In this document: positions 9,863 to 21,203 of the stretch, one piece after another | How the letters are laid out: each line of letters starts with the position of its first letter | Numbering within the stretch: position 1 is the first letter of the stretch | Source: Cladosporium sp. IMV 00045 | Taxonomy: Eukaryota; Ascomycota; Dothideomycetes; Cladosporiales; Cladosporiaceae | Direction of reading: 5' to 3' | DNA: 48,352 nucleotides | NCBI GenBank assembly: GCA_001931905.2 | Contig: MSJI02000463.1 | Location: 1 to 48,352, forward strand | Notes under the pieces: generated by a model | The model's input: only the letters and a program-made list of their open reading frames with translations | The model's database searches: none | What the model was told of the DNA's origin: nothing | Made by a program: the position numbers and the translations under genes

Positions 9863-12173
9863 ATGTCGCTATGTAATAGCTATCGCAATATCCGCATCGG
9901 TGGTCATGCTCGTGTGCACTTGGGCAACGTCCATCATAATGAGAGCTTAGAAGATGCGAAGATCCTGAGATGGTTGCATCATGAAATCAACCCATGATCG
10001 AGACACAGAGAGATACATTTGGGCTACCAGCCTGGTACGCTCAATTGGATCCTCGACAGTGTGATCTTCAGGGCATGGCTGGCCGCCGATAATCACAGCG
10101 AAAATAGGACTCGCAACTTGTGGTGCTATGGAAAGATGGGTATGGGTAAGACCATACTTGCATCGAGAATCGTCGAAGAGCTGAGAAGCAGTGTAACAAC
10201 ACAACCTAGAACTGCAGTGGTCTACTGCTACCACGCCGAACAACAATATTCGAATGTAGAGCTTATCATTGGGACAATACTAGCACAGCTGTTCAAGGGC
10301 TCTGAAGAACGCAGTGCCGGTATTCCGGACAACGTCAGACACGCCTTCCGAAAGACATACCCCCCAGGAAAGCAGGACCCAACGTTGGCGGAATTGCTGT
10401 ACTGGTTGCGCGAAACCGTTTCAGTTCATGCAAACGAATCACCGGTCATCATTCTAGACGGTCTAGACGAGCTGACTACCTGCGTCAGGGCCGAGGTTCT
10501 GCACTGTCTTCACCCTTCGTCTCTGTTTGGCGTCAAGCTATTCATAACTTCTCGATTCCAGCTCGACGAGGCTGATGTCGGTGAAGACCATTTCGGACAT
10601 ACGTCGATTGAGTTGTCTACCAAAAAGTTCGACGTCGAATGCCTAATATCTGAGTCGCTCAGGTCCCCAAGGGCTTATCAGCTCATGAATCTAGTCAAAA
10701 CCAAAAGTGGCCGAAAGGCACGTGGCAAACATGTCATCAAAGATATTACAACGAGAAGCTCCTCGAGTCAGCCGATATGTGAGTTACGCCAGGTGCGACG
10801 CGAGTAGCTTGAGCTATACTGAAGTAGATAAATACAGGTTCCTCCTCGTCAGTCGCCACCTCGCCCGAATACTGGATTGTGTGACCATCGGTGAGATCTA
10901 TCACTGTCTGGACACATTGCCAGAGACGTTGAGTGAGGATTACGATCAAGCATGGAAGCGAGCTACTAGTCAACGGCATCGATATCAACAGGATCAAGCC
11001 CGCATTGCCCTTACCTGGATCTTGTTGACTAAGCAGCCTCTCAGCGTGCTCGCACTCAATGAGGCTGTCGCAGTCTGTATGGGAATAATTGGTGGCTCAG
11101 ACTTTCTGCCAGATCTAGAACGCCTTTGTGCTGGTCTCGTAAAGACCGTGAGGCACGCATGCCCACACTTAGGTATCAGCGATCTATGCAGCGAGGCACA
11201 AGCGCATACTAGAGTTTTAGTGGCTCACTCTTCTATCAGCGAGTATTTTGAGAATAGACGACACATTTACTTTCCCTCTGGCGAACAGCTCATCATCAAA
11301 GCTTGTCTATGGGCCATGCGCGATTCGGTTACAATGGCAAGAACGATGAACCCCTTCACACCGGCGGTGGCACGGATTAACGAACGCTTTGATCGCTTCC
11401 TGGAACCTCATGAGACTCGAGTCTGCCATAGTCGCAGTAGCCTCCCAGCTGCTGAGACTCTGATGCAATACAGCACAGTTTGGTCGGCCACACACATCAC
11501 ATTGGCCACGAAGAAAAACCAGCTCAAAGCTTGGATTACTGTCGGGCTGTCGATACTGTTGAGCATTCGAATGATACACGAAACGGCGATGCTCTTCACT
11601 CGTGTTGTGCTGAAATTGAATGGCATAATCGATATCGAAGATAATCACACCTTCATACTGTTCATATTGCACTATGTCAGCTGCACGAGAGTCGCGATAC
11701 AGCTCATGCAGGTGTCCAAGCAACCATTGGCAACACTCGTCAAGGTTGAATACCACACCTTGGTTCGACGACTGCGTTGCCATCATCCGGGGCACCAGAA
11801 ACACTTCGCTCAATCAGTGCACGCTTACATCACATTTTCTTATTTCCGCGGCAAACTGGTTTGGCTGCAATGGACATCCTGGTGCTTGGTCTTCGACGTT
11901 GTCACTCAAGCTTGGACGGCATCTAAACTCTGTCTCGACGCGTTATCTGGACGTCTAGGATGTAAATGTGTGAAGTGCACACTCCTTGGGACAAGCCAAG
12001 ATGCAGTCGTGGTGATTGTGGGCATCATAGGATGCAGCGCGATGATTGAACTTCTCTCGCCCAACAAAGGGTCATTTTCGCTTGATCCTAGTTTTGGTCT
12101 GGCTCCGAGGTTGTTATGTGATTCTTGTTTGCAGATAGTTTCAGACTGTTTGATGAATGAGCATTGGTTGTGA
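9863..12173 (+). pseudogene. NACHT/NLR-like (STAND) protein relic
   Basis: Fungal NLR-like proteins use a NACHT NTPase to switch on after sensing non-self or damage. From the ATG at 9863 the frame reads a typical linker (ARVHLGNVHHNE, KILRWLHHEINP) but meets an in-frame TGA at 9995-9997. The same frame then continues with pGTxxW-type text (GYQPGTLNWILDSVIFRAWL), Walker A GKMGMGKT, Walker B VIILDGLDEL and sensor-like LFITSRF. At about 10769-10817 the frame shifts; a 49-nt intron (GTGAGT...GTAG) would repair it, otherwise it is a second lesion. After it come RFLLVSRHLARIL, LPETLSEDYDQAW and a winged-helix-like part ending near VAHSSISEYFE. From about 11300 on I recognise no ankyrin, WD or TPR repeats, only hydrophobic segments. 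The stop makes it a pseudogene unless it is a sequencing error. Confidence 0.72.
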
Positions 12174-12622
12174 CAGCAAGTCAAAGCATGAAGCCCATAG
12201 CTGGCGTGTGTAGCAGCTGACGACTTGCTGTGATTGCATTGTCCCAGACTTGCAGTGAACAATCCTTGAATGTATACTTTGCCTACGATGCTTCGCTCGA
12301 CAATTGAGAGGTTGTTCATAGAAAGGCAAGACAAGAGAAAGAAAAAAAAAAAAAACCATACAACAGACGGGATTCCCAGATGGTTGCGAAATTTGAGAAA
12401 TACCACGCTCTTTCTGAGTACAAAACATGCAGAGCAGAAGAGAAAAGATGAGATCTGAGTGAGACGCCTTGCACTGCACCACTCTGATGCGGCGCGGGAA
12501 TGCAAAAGCTCGATGTGAGCGACTGTGCCAACGCCGCGGTTTCTTCGACGGATTGTAGGATTGCACGTTGGGTTCATACGATAACCCGGTATAACCCCAA
12601 TCGCGCTGAACCTTGAGTTGTT
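12174..12622. other. Convergent spacer with A14 run
   Basis: 449 bases between the NLR relic (plus) and the deaminase gene (minus), so it should hold two 3' ends. It contains a run of 14 A at 12342-12355. No gene seen. Confidence 0.5.
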
Positions 12623-14690
12623 CTAAGTCATGGCGTCTCTACGGATTTGCTGAAGTGTCAAACGCACTCTGTGCTGTCTGTTGCGGCAGATGACGCGACC
12701 AATACCCGCAGCGCCATCCAGACAGACCACCTCACTGCGATCGTATCGCATGTGGTTGACATCCAGTATCTGCGTATCAGAATGTGCCTCCGAATCTTTC
12801 CGCATGTACTCCACACAAACCCGATAGAAGTAAGCTACAACCGCGGGTTTGGCGGCATCATCAGTATGATCGGTAGGCCACGAGCATTGCAACTTTATGG
12901 TAGGCGTCTCGACAAAGACACAGTCACCTCGCTCGAAATCCCTGCAAATTTGTTCGCCTTGCTCCAGAAGCCATGTCCGCTCACTATGCTCACTCTGTAT
13001 CGAGAGTGAGATAGTCGAAGATGAGGTGTGAGCTCGTGAGTCTTTGCCCGCAGGACGTCCAAACCGTAGTGGTGGGTCGACCTCATTCGCGGTAGCTGAG
13101 ACCGTCTCTTCGACCAAATCGTTGAAGTTTTCCGATTGTTGCTGTATCACGGTCGAATGAGATGACCACGGTTCATAAAAAGCGACTACGCTCTCGTTGG
13201 GCGGTGGAAGCTGGCGAATTGGTCCTGTCAATACCTTTCGAATCGTTGTTTCCAAAGCTTGGTTGAAGCGGTGCATGACTGAGAGTAGGTTTGTGTTGTT
13301 GTTCGACTCGAGGGTAGTGTATGCAGGTAGCGTCCACCGATCGTAGATCTTGCCGTGAGTCCGCGGCACGATGAATCTACCATGGACTTCAAGGAATAAG
13401 TGACACAGGTAGCAAGCGCTTTTGCTCGCACAAATGACCCTTGGCAGGTCTTGATGAGGCCGCTGCTCATAAAAGAGTAAGATCTGAATCTCAGCATGAA
13501 TCTTCCATCTCGTATCACAGCAGAAGCGGCGCTGATACTTTTTTCTAGCCTGCTCACGAAGCTGATGTAACTTATCATGAGAAACTTTGTTCGTTATTCG
13601 TGACCAAATGCTTTCGAAATCTTGTAGCGCGCCGTTTAAAGTAAGGTCCTCTGGATGTACTCCAGGGGCAGCGACAGGCTCAACAATGATGTGTTGGAAG
13701 AGCGAATGCTCCCTCGTTCTTGATGCATTGGCGAGACCTGCGGCGATGGCGCGATAGCGGCCCAACTTTCCTAAGGCCCTTGGAAGGTATTCTCTGATAC
13801 TTGCGGTCGAATGGCTCAAGACCGTGGTTAGAGACCGCGTGTCAAACCGGTGCGCCAGCAAAAGCAGCTCTCTGAGAACTCGAGCTTGATGTGAACTTCC
13901 CTCGAGGTCACATCCTTCTAGTCTTTCAAACACTGAGTTCAGCTCATCACATTGCTCTGTAACCCTTCTCGCGCAATCTCCATCCGCCAAAACGCTGAAA
14001 GAAGCTTGGTGCTTGCATTGAGAGACAGTGTCCATGAGGAGCGACACCATTGCTGGCTTCTTCTTGGTCCTCGAACTTTTTGCCGCATGCTTCGACCTCA
14101 ATCTGGTTAGGATACGACTGGAACACATCTCTGTGATTCTCTCAAATAGTAGTTGGCTTGCTTCGTCTCGAGAGATGTCTTTTCTGCACGTCAGCGATGC
14201 ATGTTGGCTTTGATTTCCTGGACGTACTATGTCTTGATGCTTGCATCATGATATCTGCGATTGTTTGGAGCTCCTTGACGACACGATCCAAGCTACCGGT
14301 GTTGGAAGCTATCCGAACCACGATACCTTCTCCATTCTGATTTGCTTCGAGGCACACTGCCGTAACTCGATTTGGATCGTATTTCATTGATGATATGAAA
14401 GCGAAACCATCGGCCAGCTGCTTTTCGCGGTGCAAGGCCAGAGCGCTGCACTCACCATCGGCCGCCACCTCGATCTCGCACGGAGGGATCGGGAGCTCGT
14501 TCAAACAGGCAAGAAAAACCGCATTTTGAGCTGCACGACACCTGGCCTGCGTATATTCTTCCATTTTTACAGACCACACAAGATCCTGTGAGTCAGTATT
14601 AAAGCGTCGCTGTGGATGTATCAGCTCTCGGACAATGCTATCTCTGTGGATCGAGCTGGCTTGATGCAAGGTGACAGCTCGGATATGCAT
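12623..14690 (-). CDS. OTT_1508-like deaminase family protein
   Basis: Member of the fungal OTT_1508-like group of the cytidine-deaminase superfamily, a zinc-dependent fold whose substrate in fungi is not known. Two exons are proposed: 14690-14190 and 14128-12623, with a 61-nt intron 14189-14129 (GTGCAG...CAGAG), phase 0. The donor is weak, so this junction is tentative. The product has 668 residues. The zinc-site motifs are both present: WKIHAEIQILLFYE gives H378-A-E380, and VICASKSACYLCHLF gives C406-x2-C409, followed by family text HGRFIVPRTHGK and RWTLP. Nothing in the catalytic motifs looks broken. A second possible start, the ATG at 14564 (residue 43), has a better context (AAAATGG). 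The C-terminal 200 residues are unremarkable. It is convergent with the NLR relic. Confidence 0.8.
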
Positions 14691-15743
14691 GCTGGTGGCA
14701 TGAGAGTTGCGCCGTTATGTGCGGTCTCAAGTACCGAAGGGACATAAGCAGAGATCAAATGACATGGAAAGAGCCACGTCGAATAGTCCGCGTACTCAAG
14801 TACTTTGCGGCGCCCTCGCCTGTGACCTGCCCGGCCTGGTCAACTAGCACAGGGTGGCCATCACTTCTATCTTGGACTGCCATTGCTTCTCAGTGTTACC
14901 GATCAGTGTCTAGAAGGCTGGGGTCAAGTCGTCGCCAGAGCGGTACCACTGCCTGCCGTTTGGAGTCAAGCGAGCAAGGGAAGGATAGGCTAAGCGTAGA
15001 ATTAATGCGAATCCTTTCAACGCAATGTGAGCCTGTGAGGCTTGCTGGGCGTAGCCTCAATTGACGCGATACCAGTGTCCGGTTGCTATCATCAGAGCGA
15101 AGCGGTAGTGATAACAGGCTGGCTCTGAGAAGGCCTGGAAGCGCGGAAGACTGTAGGCAGTGCATGGGGTTGGCGAAGTCGACGCTGGCTTTACTGTAGA
15201 AACGGCCGGCATAGTACTGCTACTTCGAAACATATATCCTGTTATGTTTGACTCGGCTACGTTCGCTTATACCATCAGTGTGCTATCATACTATATCAAC
15301 TTGTATCCCTATGATATTAATTTTGTGTCTCGACACAAATATGCACAGGAGACATCAAAGAGTAATTACCCCAGTAAGGAACTCATCCGAAATGGATAAA
15401 TCACGTTGTTATCACTCGGAAATTAACTTGTCATATTCCCTCCCCTGGAGGAGAAGATTTTTTCTTCGAGTTTACCGACCTCTACGAGATGAGCGCGATA
15501 TCTCTGATACACAGCTCGCCATCAGAAACATCCAATCCCAAATCCTACTACTATTCTGGTGCCCTGATCATTTGCACAGCTCTGACGTGGCTACATGCAA
15601 GCCTCATTTGTTCGTCCAATCAGTATACCAAGGCAGTCGAAGAGCTGAACGTGATGTACCGCACCTCACATGACCGCAGTAGTGTCAGCCTTGCGTAAAA
15701 TCTCTATAAATGTCAGAGCACTTCGCCGGGTGTACCTGGACGT
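14691..15743. other. Spacer upstream of the deaminase
   Basis: About 1.05 kb between the start of the deaminase gene (minus) and the open frame of the next plus-strand gene. It should carry the deaminase promoter, and possibly a missed 5' exon of the next gene. The stretch 15240-15400 is locally AT-rich. No gene I can support. Confidence 0.4.
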
Positions 15744-17781
15744 TTGGCCAATTCATCTCTCGCTCTACGCGACTATGGAAACCCGATCGCACAATCAGAG
15801 TGCGGCTACCTTCGATCATGGGAGTCTTGCGAGTGGTGGCCCCCTAGGAGTAGATTGAGTGGAGGCGAGTCTGATTATTCCATGCGTGGTATATCCGGAC
15901 CCGTCGCTGACATGTTGGACTACTCAGACAATGACATTGCTGGCGAATCTCTCAATGACTTCGTAGGACACTTCATGAGCGGGAATGAAGATCTGACAGA
16001 AGCCATGCTGGAGATCTGGGAGGAGTGCAGACATTCACTACATCAGGATTGGGCGGGGGATCGCGATCCACAAGTCGACGCTGATGATTACACCCCGGAT
16101 GTTGTCGATGAGCGGAGTTCTGCCGAAACCCCCACAGGAGCCAGTGCCTCCGATAGGCATGAGCAACATGCTGAGCAGGATCATCATGAGGATCCAGGGG
16201 GCGGGCATGATCCTTCAACCGCCCGGCGCAGGTGGAGGATAGCGTTGGCTGCTGCAATGTTTGCTACCACATCCAAGGCGAAAAAGACCGATCTGGATAA
16301 CGCTATGCAGATGCTACCCGAAGACACTGACATTGCGAGAACACTCTTGAAAGAGCGTTACAAATCCTGGTACAGTCTCGCATGTAAGAACCAAAAAGTC
16401 GATCTCGAGGACAACTTGGATACGCCAATCGACTCGATGCGTTTCCAGAATCTTCGGGCGGAGCTTCTGGATTTCTTATTAGGCTGCTCTTCCTTCCAAA
16501 AGGCTTTGACAGTTGTATCTGTCGAGAAACGCCGACGCGGCTCATCGACGGAAGATCGACATTATGAAGACGTCGCAGAAAGGATCAAAGTTGAGCGTGT
16601 GTTGAGTCACCTATACAAGTACGGACTACTGGTTGAACATCAAGATTTGAACATCGATGAGCTTAGAAGTAACCTTCTAATCTTAGTTGCCGCGCTCAAC
16701 AATTTTGACGTATGGACATCACACCATATCAGTCGAATTTTTTTGGGGATGGCATTTCCGAACCGAATCTGTCGAGGGCCTCCTGAGTCTGTCGCTGAAC
16801 GAACTTTACCGAGGGAAGAAACGAGCCTTGCAACCTGGTTCAACAAACTCACATGGATCGACCTCTTCTTCAATCATGTCCCGGTATTCGCACAATTTCA
16901 AGCCACATGAAACGTTTGCTACAGATGACCTCGATCTGCACAGCCTCAGGCAACTGGGGGGCATCAATGTGAAATGGACGTGTTCAGCAGATCGGCACCT
17001 ATGTCTCTCTCATGAGCTTTCGCGGGACGACAACGCCTCGGAAAATGAGGATGTCGAACGACACCGTCTCGGCACGACACTCGAAGTATACTGGTTTGAT
17101 GTTGTCGGACTTTCTTGGTTAGCGGCGTAAGTGCACCTGCAAGAATGAGTTGGGCCGTCTTTGTAACGATCAAACAGTCACTTGCGGTCGGAAGACTCTG
17201 TGCAAGGTGCTGAAAGAGTCGCAAAGGAGATAATACAGACATGGTCATTCTTGTTCCATTCTCGGAACAAGCACCGGGACAAATCAACTTGGAAAGCATA
17301 CCTCGATCTCGAAACATCTCATGGTCTTGCGGACTACCTTGAAGACTTGAGGCCGGCTAGGTTCGAGCATGCATTCGAGAAGATGGGAGATGTTGTGAAC
17401 GCAAGACTCGACCGGGATCTTTACGAGATGCAGCAGCACCGCAGTCGGACCTTGAGGAAGCCTACAGTCAACATGCGCGGGAAGGCTTCGTACGATTCTT
17501 TCCATACCTATCGATATAGGCTTGCTACGTTGCGGAGTTACATGGATGAGAGAAAGCCGAAGGGACTGAAAGGGCTCCTCTATGACAATCGAGATTCGTT
17601 GAGCTATTGGACTTTTTGGGACGTTATCATCTTTGGTGCTACCAGCGCAATCTTAGCATTCTTGGCAGTGGTCCTCTCTGCGGTGCAGACATGGGCAACT
17701 GTCGAAGCGCTACATAGAGTCGGTGGTTCTTTCAGCCGATCCGGCCGGGTCAATGATGCGGATTCGCAACCGCGGGATTGA
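15744..17781 (+). pseudogene. Fungus-specific protein with C-terminal membrane helix, frameshifted
   Basis: Resembles a large, uncharacterised fungal family recognised by a central part like DLDLHSLRQLGGINVKWT...DRHLCL and a C-terminal W-x-FW-x2-II-x-G membrane helix. The open frame begins at 15744, with first true ATG at 15882. It runs to TGA at 16908-16910. Skipping the single T at 16908 joins it to the +1 frame and gives QFQAT-ETFATDDLDLHSL, keeping the family text, so I read a one-base insertion. No intron with usable phase fits there. A clean 51-nt intron 17127-17177 (GTAAGT...AACAG) follows, then the last exon to 17781. The repaired protein from the ATG at 15882 would have about 615 residues. 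Residues near the end (FWDVIIFGATSAILAFLAVV) form one membrane helix. If the T is a sequencing error, this is an intact gene. Confidence 0.6.
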
Positions 17782-18386
17782 GAGCCAGGGTAATGAGGGC
17801 ACATGCATGCACGAGGCCGGAAGGCAGGACAGAATGTGACCCAATCGGGCGTGGCGAGAGTTGTGAATGGCGGGCAGGTAACGATACCGACACACATACG
17901 AAGACCAGGACGGCGTCAGTGACAAACTCCAACAAAGCGCTCCGCCCACGAGGCTCGGCGGCTCAATTACGTAAGCATGTGCTGGGTGTGATCGGCAAAC
18001 ATGCTCCTATAAATGACTGCTAGGAAGTGTATGCTTTTGTTACCGGAGAGACTTACCGGCGTAGGGTACACAATGTACATGTGGTTCAAGATCACGCCTT
18101 GTGGCCAGGCATCACGCCACCATCGTCTGACAATGGCATCTAATAAAGCCCATAGCCCTCTGAGCTGTCAGCCCACAATCAGCATGAACAGGAGATCGCA
18201 ATCAGTGGGACCACAGCTTTCTAGCCGGCCACTGATCATATATCGCCGTCTTGCCCACTTCCAGGAATCTTCTCGCTGCTCTCGAACACCAGGCCATCTC
18301 GCATTCCCTTTCCTAGATGACCTGATTGTCGAAACTACTACAAACTCTCTCTGCCCAAAAGCATTAGCCGCTTGCAAGCACACAAC
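17782..18386. other. Spacer before the ABM gene
   Basis: 605 bases between two plus-strand genes. Small overlapping frames only. It should hold the 3' end of the membrane protein gene and the promoter of the ABM-domain gene; the last 130 bases before the ATG are rich in C and T, as in many fungal leaders. Confidence 0.45.
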
Positions 18387-18768
18387 ATGACAGCTGCAGT
18401 CCTGGTCATCATCCAGCCCAACAAGGGCAAGGAGGCAAGAGTACGAGAAGTGTTAGAATGGGTGACGAAAGAGGTCGAGGCCCATGAGCCTAATGTCACA
18501 GAGTACTCGACTGCCGTCAGCGGCGATTACAGTGATGGTGCAACAACTTTCTTTGCTTACTTTCGGTACCAGCATCCCAGCGGTCCTGACCGTCAAACAG
18601 CACTAACGAGACAGTATCGATGATCGCGAGGCACTGAAGTCCCGTCCCAAACTTCCACATCATCAGCAAGTGGCTCAATGGATCAAAGGAGAAGACTTGC
18701 TCTCTGAGGAGTTGAAGTATGTCAATATGGACCATTTTGGAGGTTTTGCACGTTTCGATGCGCACTGA
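18387..18768 (+). CDS. Small ABM-domain (monooxygenase-like) protein
   Basis: Antibiotic-biosynthesis-monooxygenase (ABM) domain proteins are small ferredoxin-like dimers; many act as cofactor-free oxygenases on quinones or polyketides, others have no known activity. Two exons, 18387-18565 and 18615-18768, with a 49-nt intron (GTACCA, branch CTAAC, GACAG). The joined frame gives 110 residues, one ABM domain and nothing else. It opens AAVLVIIQPNKGKEARVREVL, the typical first strand and helix, and continues FFAYFRIDDREALKSR and LLSEELKYVNMD, where the family often has an F/Y-rich strand. No signal peptide. Without splicing the frame would stop at residue 79 and lose the last strands. The ABM match is by pattern; the substrate cannot be inferred. 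Confidence 0.75.
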
Positions 18769-19412
18769 TGCGGGACACGGCCGTGGGAGTAGTGTCGTCA
18801 AATTGATTGTAGTATCGAAATTCGTGAAATGACACCATTGCTCTGCACTACGACCTTATCCTCGCTTCCTAGCCTATTTTGCCATCAGCCAAGGTCCAGC
18901 TAGCCATCTCATACTCAACACCCGGTATAGGCATTTCTATCTCTTTGTCTGTTGGAAATGCAATGCGCCCATCGCAGCCCTCTACCGGGTCAGCATCGTG
19001 ACGTACCACTCCGAGGAACAAAGAAACAGACTGGCATCAACGTCTCTCGAAGTTCGGAGTGATAGTTGGGACTGATAGCCGCGCTGTTGACTGCCATGGG
19101 AATGTCAAAAGACTTCGTGTCAAGTACAGCATTATTTGATGAAACACAGCTCGGCAGGGGAACAAGAAGAAACGATCGAAGCCAGGCTCTCCAACATCTG
19201 TAGACAAAGACTACAGACCGCATATCGAATTCCTAACCAAATCCAAACCCCAAGTCGTCTCATCATATCAACATCCCCAAACAAGTACACCCTACATCTC
19301 AACCTCGCCGCCCGCAACCAACATTCGACAGCCAAACCAAAAAGTAACGAAAGAAACCCCAACCAATCTTCTCCACCCTACCAGTCCGCCCACCCCACGA
19401 CAACCGACCCCC
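18769..19412. other. Convergent spacer, C/A-rich tail
   Basis: 644 bases between the ABM gene (plus) and the GST gene (minus). From about 19280 the plus strand becomes C/A-rich with very few G, directly against the GST stop codon. It produces long empty frames (for example 19136-19591) that run into the GST gene in the wrong direction; I do not accept them as genes. Confidence 0.5.
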
Positions 19413-20108
19413 TCACTTCCCCCCCTTCCCACCCCCCAGCACACTCTCCACATCCCCCTGCGTCCTTCTCCAACACTCCAAGCCCTCCACCCTCGCCACC
19501 CACCTCGCAATCGCCCCAAACCCCTCCAGCGGGAAACCCTGCAACCTCCACAAATGCATACTACTCGCAACAGCCAGATCCGCGATCGTAGGCTCCTCGC
19601 CCGCGCCACAAATCCACGCCTCCCCTTCCCCTCCTTTCTTTTCGTTCTCCACTAACCTCCCCTCCAAAACCCCCGCCAGCTCTTTCCACCTCGGCTCCTG
19701 TGCCTCCAGCACAGCCTTATCCGGCTCGCCACCGAGCAGCGGCTGCGCCACATTCTGCACGAGATAAGTATAGCACGCGGGAAACCAGACGCTCGCCTCC
19801 CAGAAGAGCCAGCGGTTTATGTCCGCGCGCTTCTTCGCATCGCCCAGCGGGTAGGCGGGCGAATCCGCCACTTCGGCGGCGTAGAGGATTATCGCGTTGG
19901 ATTCTGTGAGGACTAGGTCATTGTCCACCACGGCGCAGGGGAGGGTTGCGCACGGGTTGAGCGCTTTGAAGGCGGGGAGGCGGTGTTCGCCGGCAAAGTA
20001 GGAGACGCGTTGGAGAGTGTAGGGGACGCGCAGGTGGATGAGGGAGGCGAGGGTTTTGCGCGAGTTGACGGTGCAGGGGTCGAGGTGGAGGGTGATTTGG
20101 GTGGGCAT
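19413..20108 (-). CDS. Glutathione S-transferase
   Basis: Conjugates glutathione to electrophiles, normally a soluble cytosolic dimer used in detoxification. The single-exon frame has 231 residues, the usual length. Residues 1 to about 80 form the thioredoxin-like domain: an opening beta strand (ITLHLDPCTVNSRKT), the cis-proline turn region (ALNPCATLPCAVVDND) and the glutathione-binding ESNAI at about 69-73. The rest is the helical domain, with NRWLFWEASVWFPA and the capping-box region EPTIADLAVAS around residues 175-185. The serine or cysteine near residue 12-16 could be the catalytic residue, but the subclass is not clear to me. The start ATG at 20108 is the only sensible one. The C-terminus is glycine and lysine rich. 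Confidence 0.88.
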   Translation of the reverse strand: MPTQITLHLDPCTVNSRKTLASLIHLRVPYTLQRVSYFAGEHRLPAFKALNPCATLPCAVVDNDLVLTESNAIILYAAEVADSPAYPLGDAKKRADINRWLFWEASVWFPACYTYLVQNVAQPLLGGEPDKAVLEAQEPRWKELAGVLEGRLVENEKKGGEGEAWICGAGEEPTIADLAVASSMHLWRLQGFPLEGFGAIARWVARVEGLECWRRTQGDVESVLGGGKGGK

Positions 20109-21203
20109 CTTCGAGTGGTGTTGACTTGGAGGTGGGTTGGGCAGTTGTTGATTCGATTGGACTTGGTTGCGGCGTGGTTTGGAGATTGCTTTTTTGGTTT
20201 TGGTTGGGTGAACGATTATGGTGTCTTGACGGACGTCGTCAATCGAAGTTGGAATATCGATAACGTCGAGGAATAGTCGTCAGATGATATCAATCAATAA
20301 ATTCCACTTCCAAGATCTTCGGTTGATGCTTTTCGCCGAGTGTGATTGTGTATGATAGACTGCTCTAGCTCTTATCCCGAGTCGATTTGGAACCCAACGT
20401 CAAGTATATCCCAAGACAGTGACATCGACTCAAATCGAAAACAAAAGCGAGTCCCAGCCGGACGACCTGCCTAGGTGTATATATATAACACCAAGTATAA
20501 AGATACAGGCACCTCAAGCTCGACCCCGAAGCTCATCAATCTTCGTTGTCCAGAGCTGTGGAAATGACCCCCATCCCCTCACTCTCACACACAGCTCATC
20601 AGGTGACCCATCTTGATCAAGAACAGGTTCCAAATACCATAGCTTTGGCTGTTCGTGAGATTAGAGTTCCACTTGCCAATGCCTGCCCTGCACTTCGTAG
20701 ATGCATACAGAAACACAAACCCCGCTTTATCGCAAAGCGGCTGAGCGGGGGAATTGGATGGTTTGTGTTCTGGGCTGGTCGACATGCAGAGCACGAGCGT
20801 GAGGTTATTGAGAATGCTGTTTCTGTGGGATGTCGACTCGGGGCAAAGGGTATTTGAGCTGAGATCGTATGGTGGGCGCGCCGTAGGACGGGGATGCGGT
20901 TGAAAGGTCAGGTGATGATTCGAATGGCATTATCATTGGACTGGACTGGGTTTCACTTCGATCTGGTATTGCTCATTGGTCTGAGACTCGCCAATATTCC
21001 CTTTCTTTGTTTGTATGATTTTGTGACGAATGTTTGTTTTGTATGATTATTAGCATATCTTTCCTGATGCTGTACACATAAGTATATACAAAGACCCTTC
21101 GCTCCATTTTTCCCAGTCAGCCTGGTGTCACGCCGGCTTCGTTGTTGCTTTTGATTATCTGACACGTTCGCTGTTCCTTCCAGTTCATTTTCAGTGTTCT
21201 CCC
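20109..21203. other. Spacer between GST and branching enzyme
   Basis: About 1.1 kb containing the GST promoter side and the 3' end of the branching-enzyme gene (both minus). A TATATATATA stretch is at about 20477-20487. A plus-strand frame at 20546-20857 (103 codons, true ATG later) has no family resemblance, and I leave it out. Confidence 0.45.

Noticed and set aside
12623..14690. The deaminase as the cause of the CpG-poor block at 34-39.6 kb
   Set aside because: Being 20 kb apart on one window is no evidence of action; nothing in the sequence links them.
20546..20857. 103-codon frame between GST and branching enzyme
   Set aside because: It begins at a non-ATG codon and has no family resemblance; a small unknown gene cannot be excluded, but I cannot support it.
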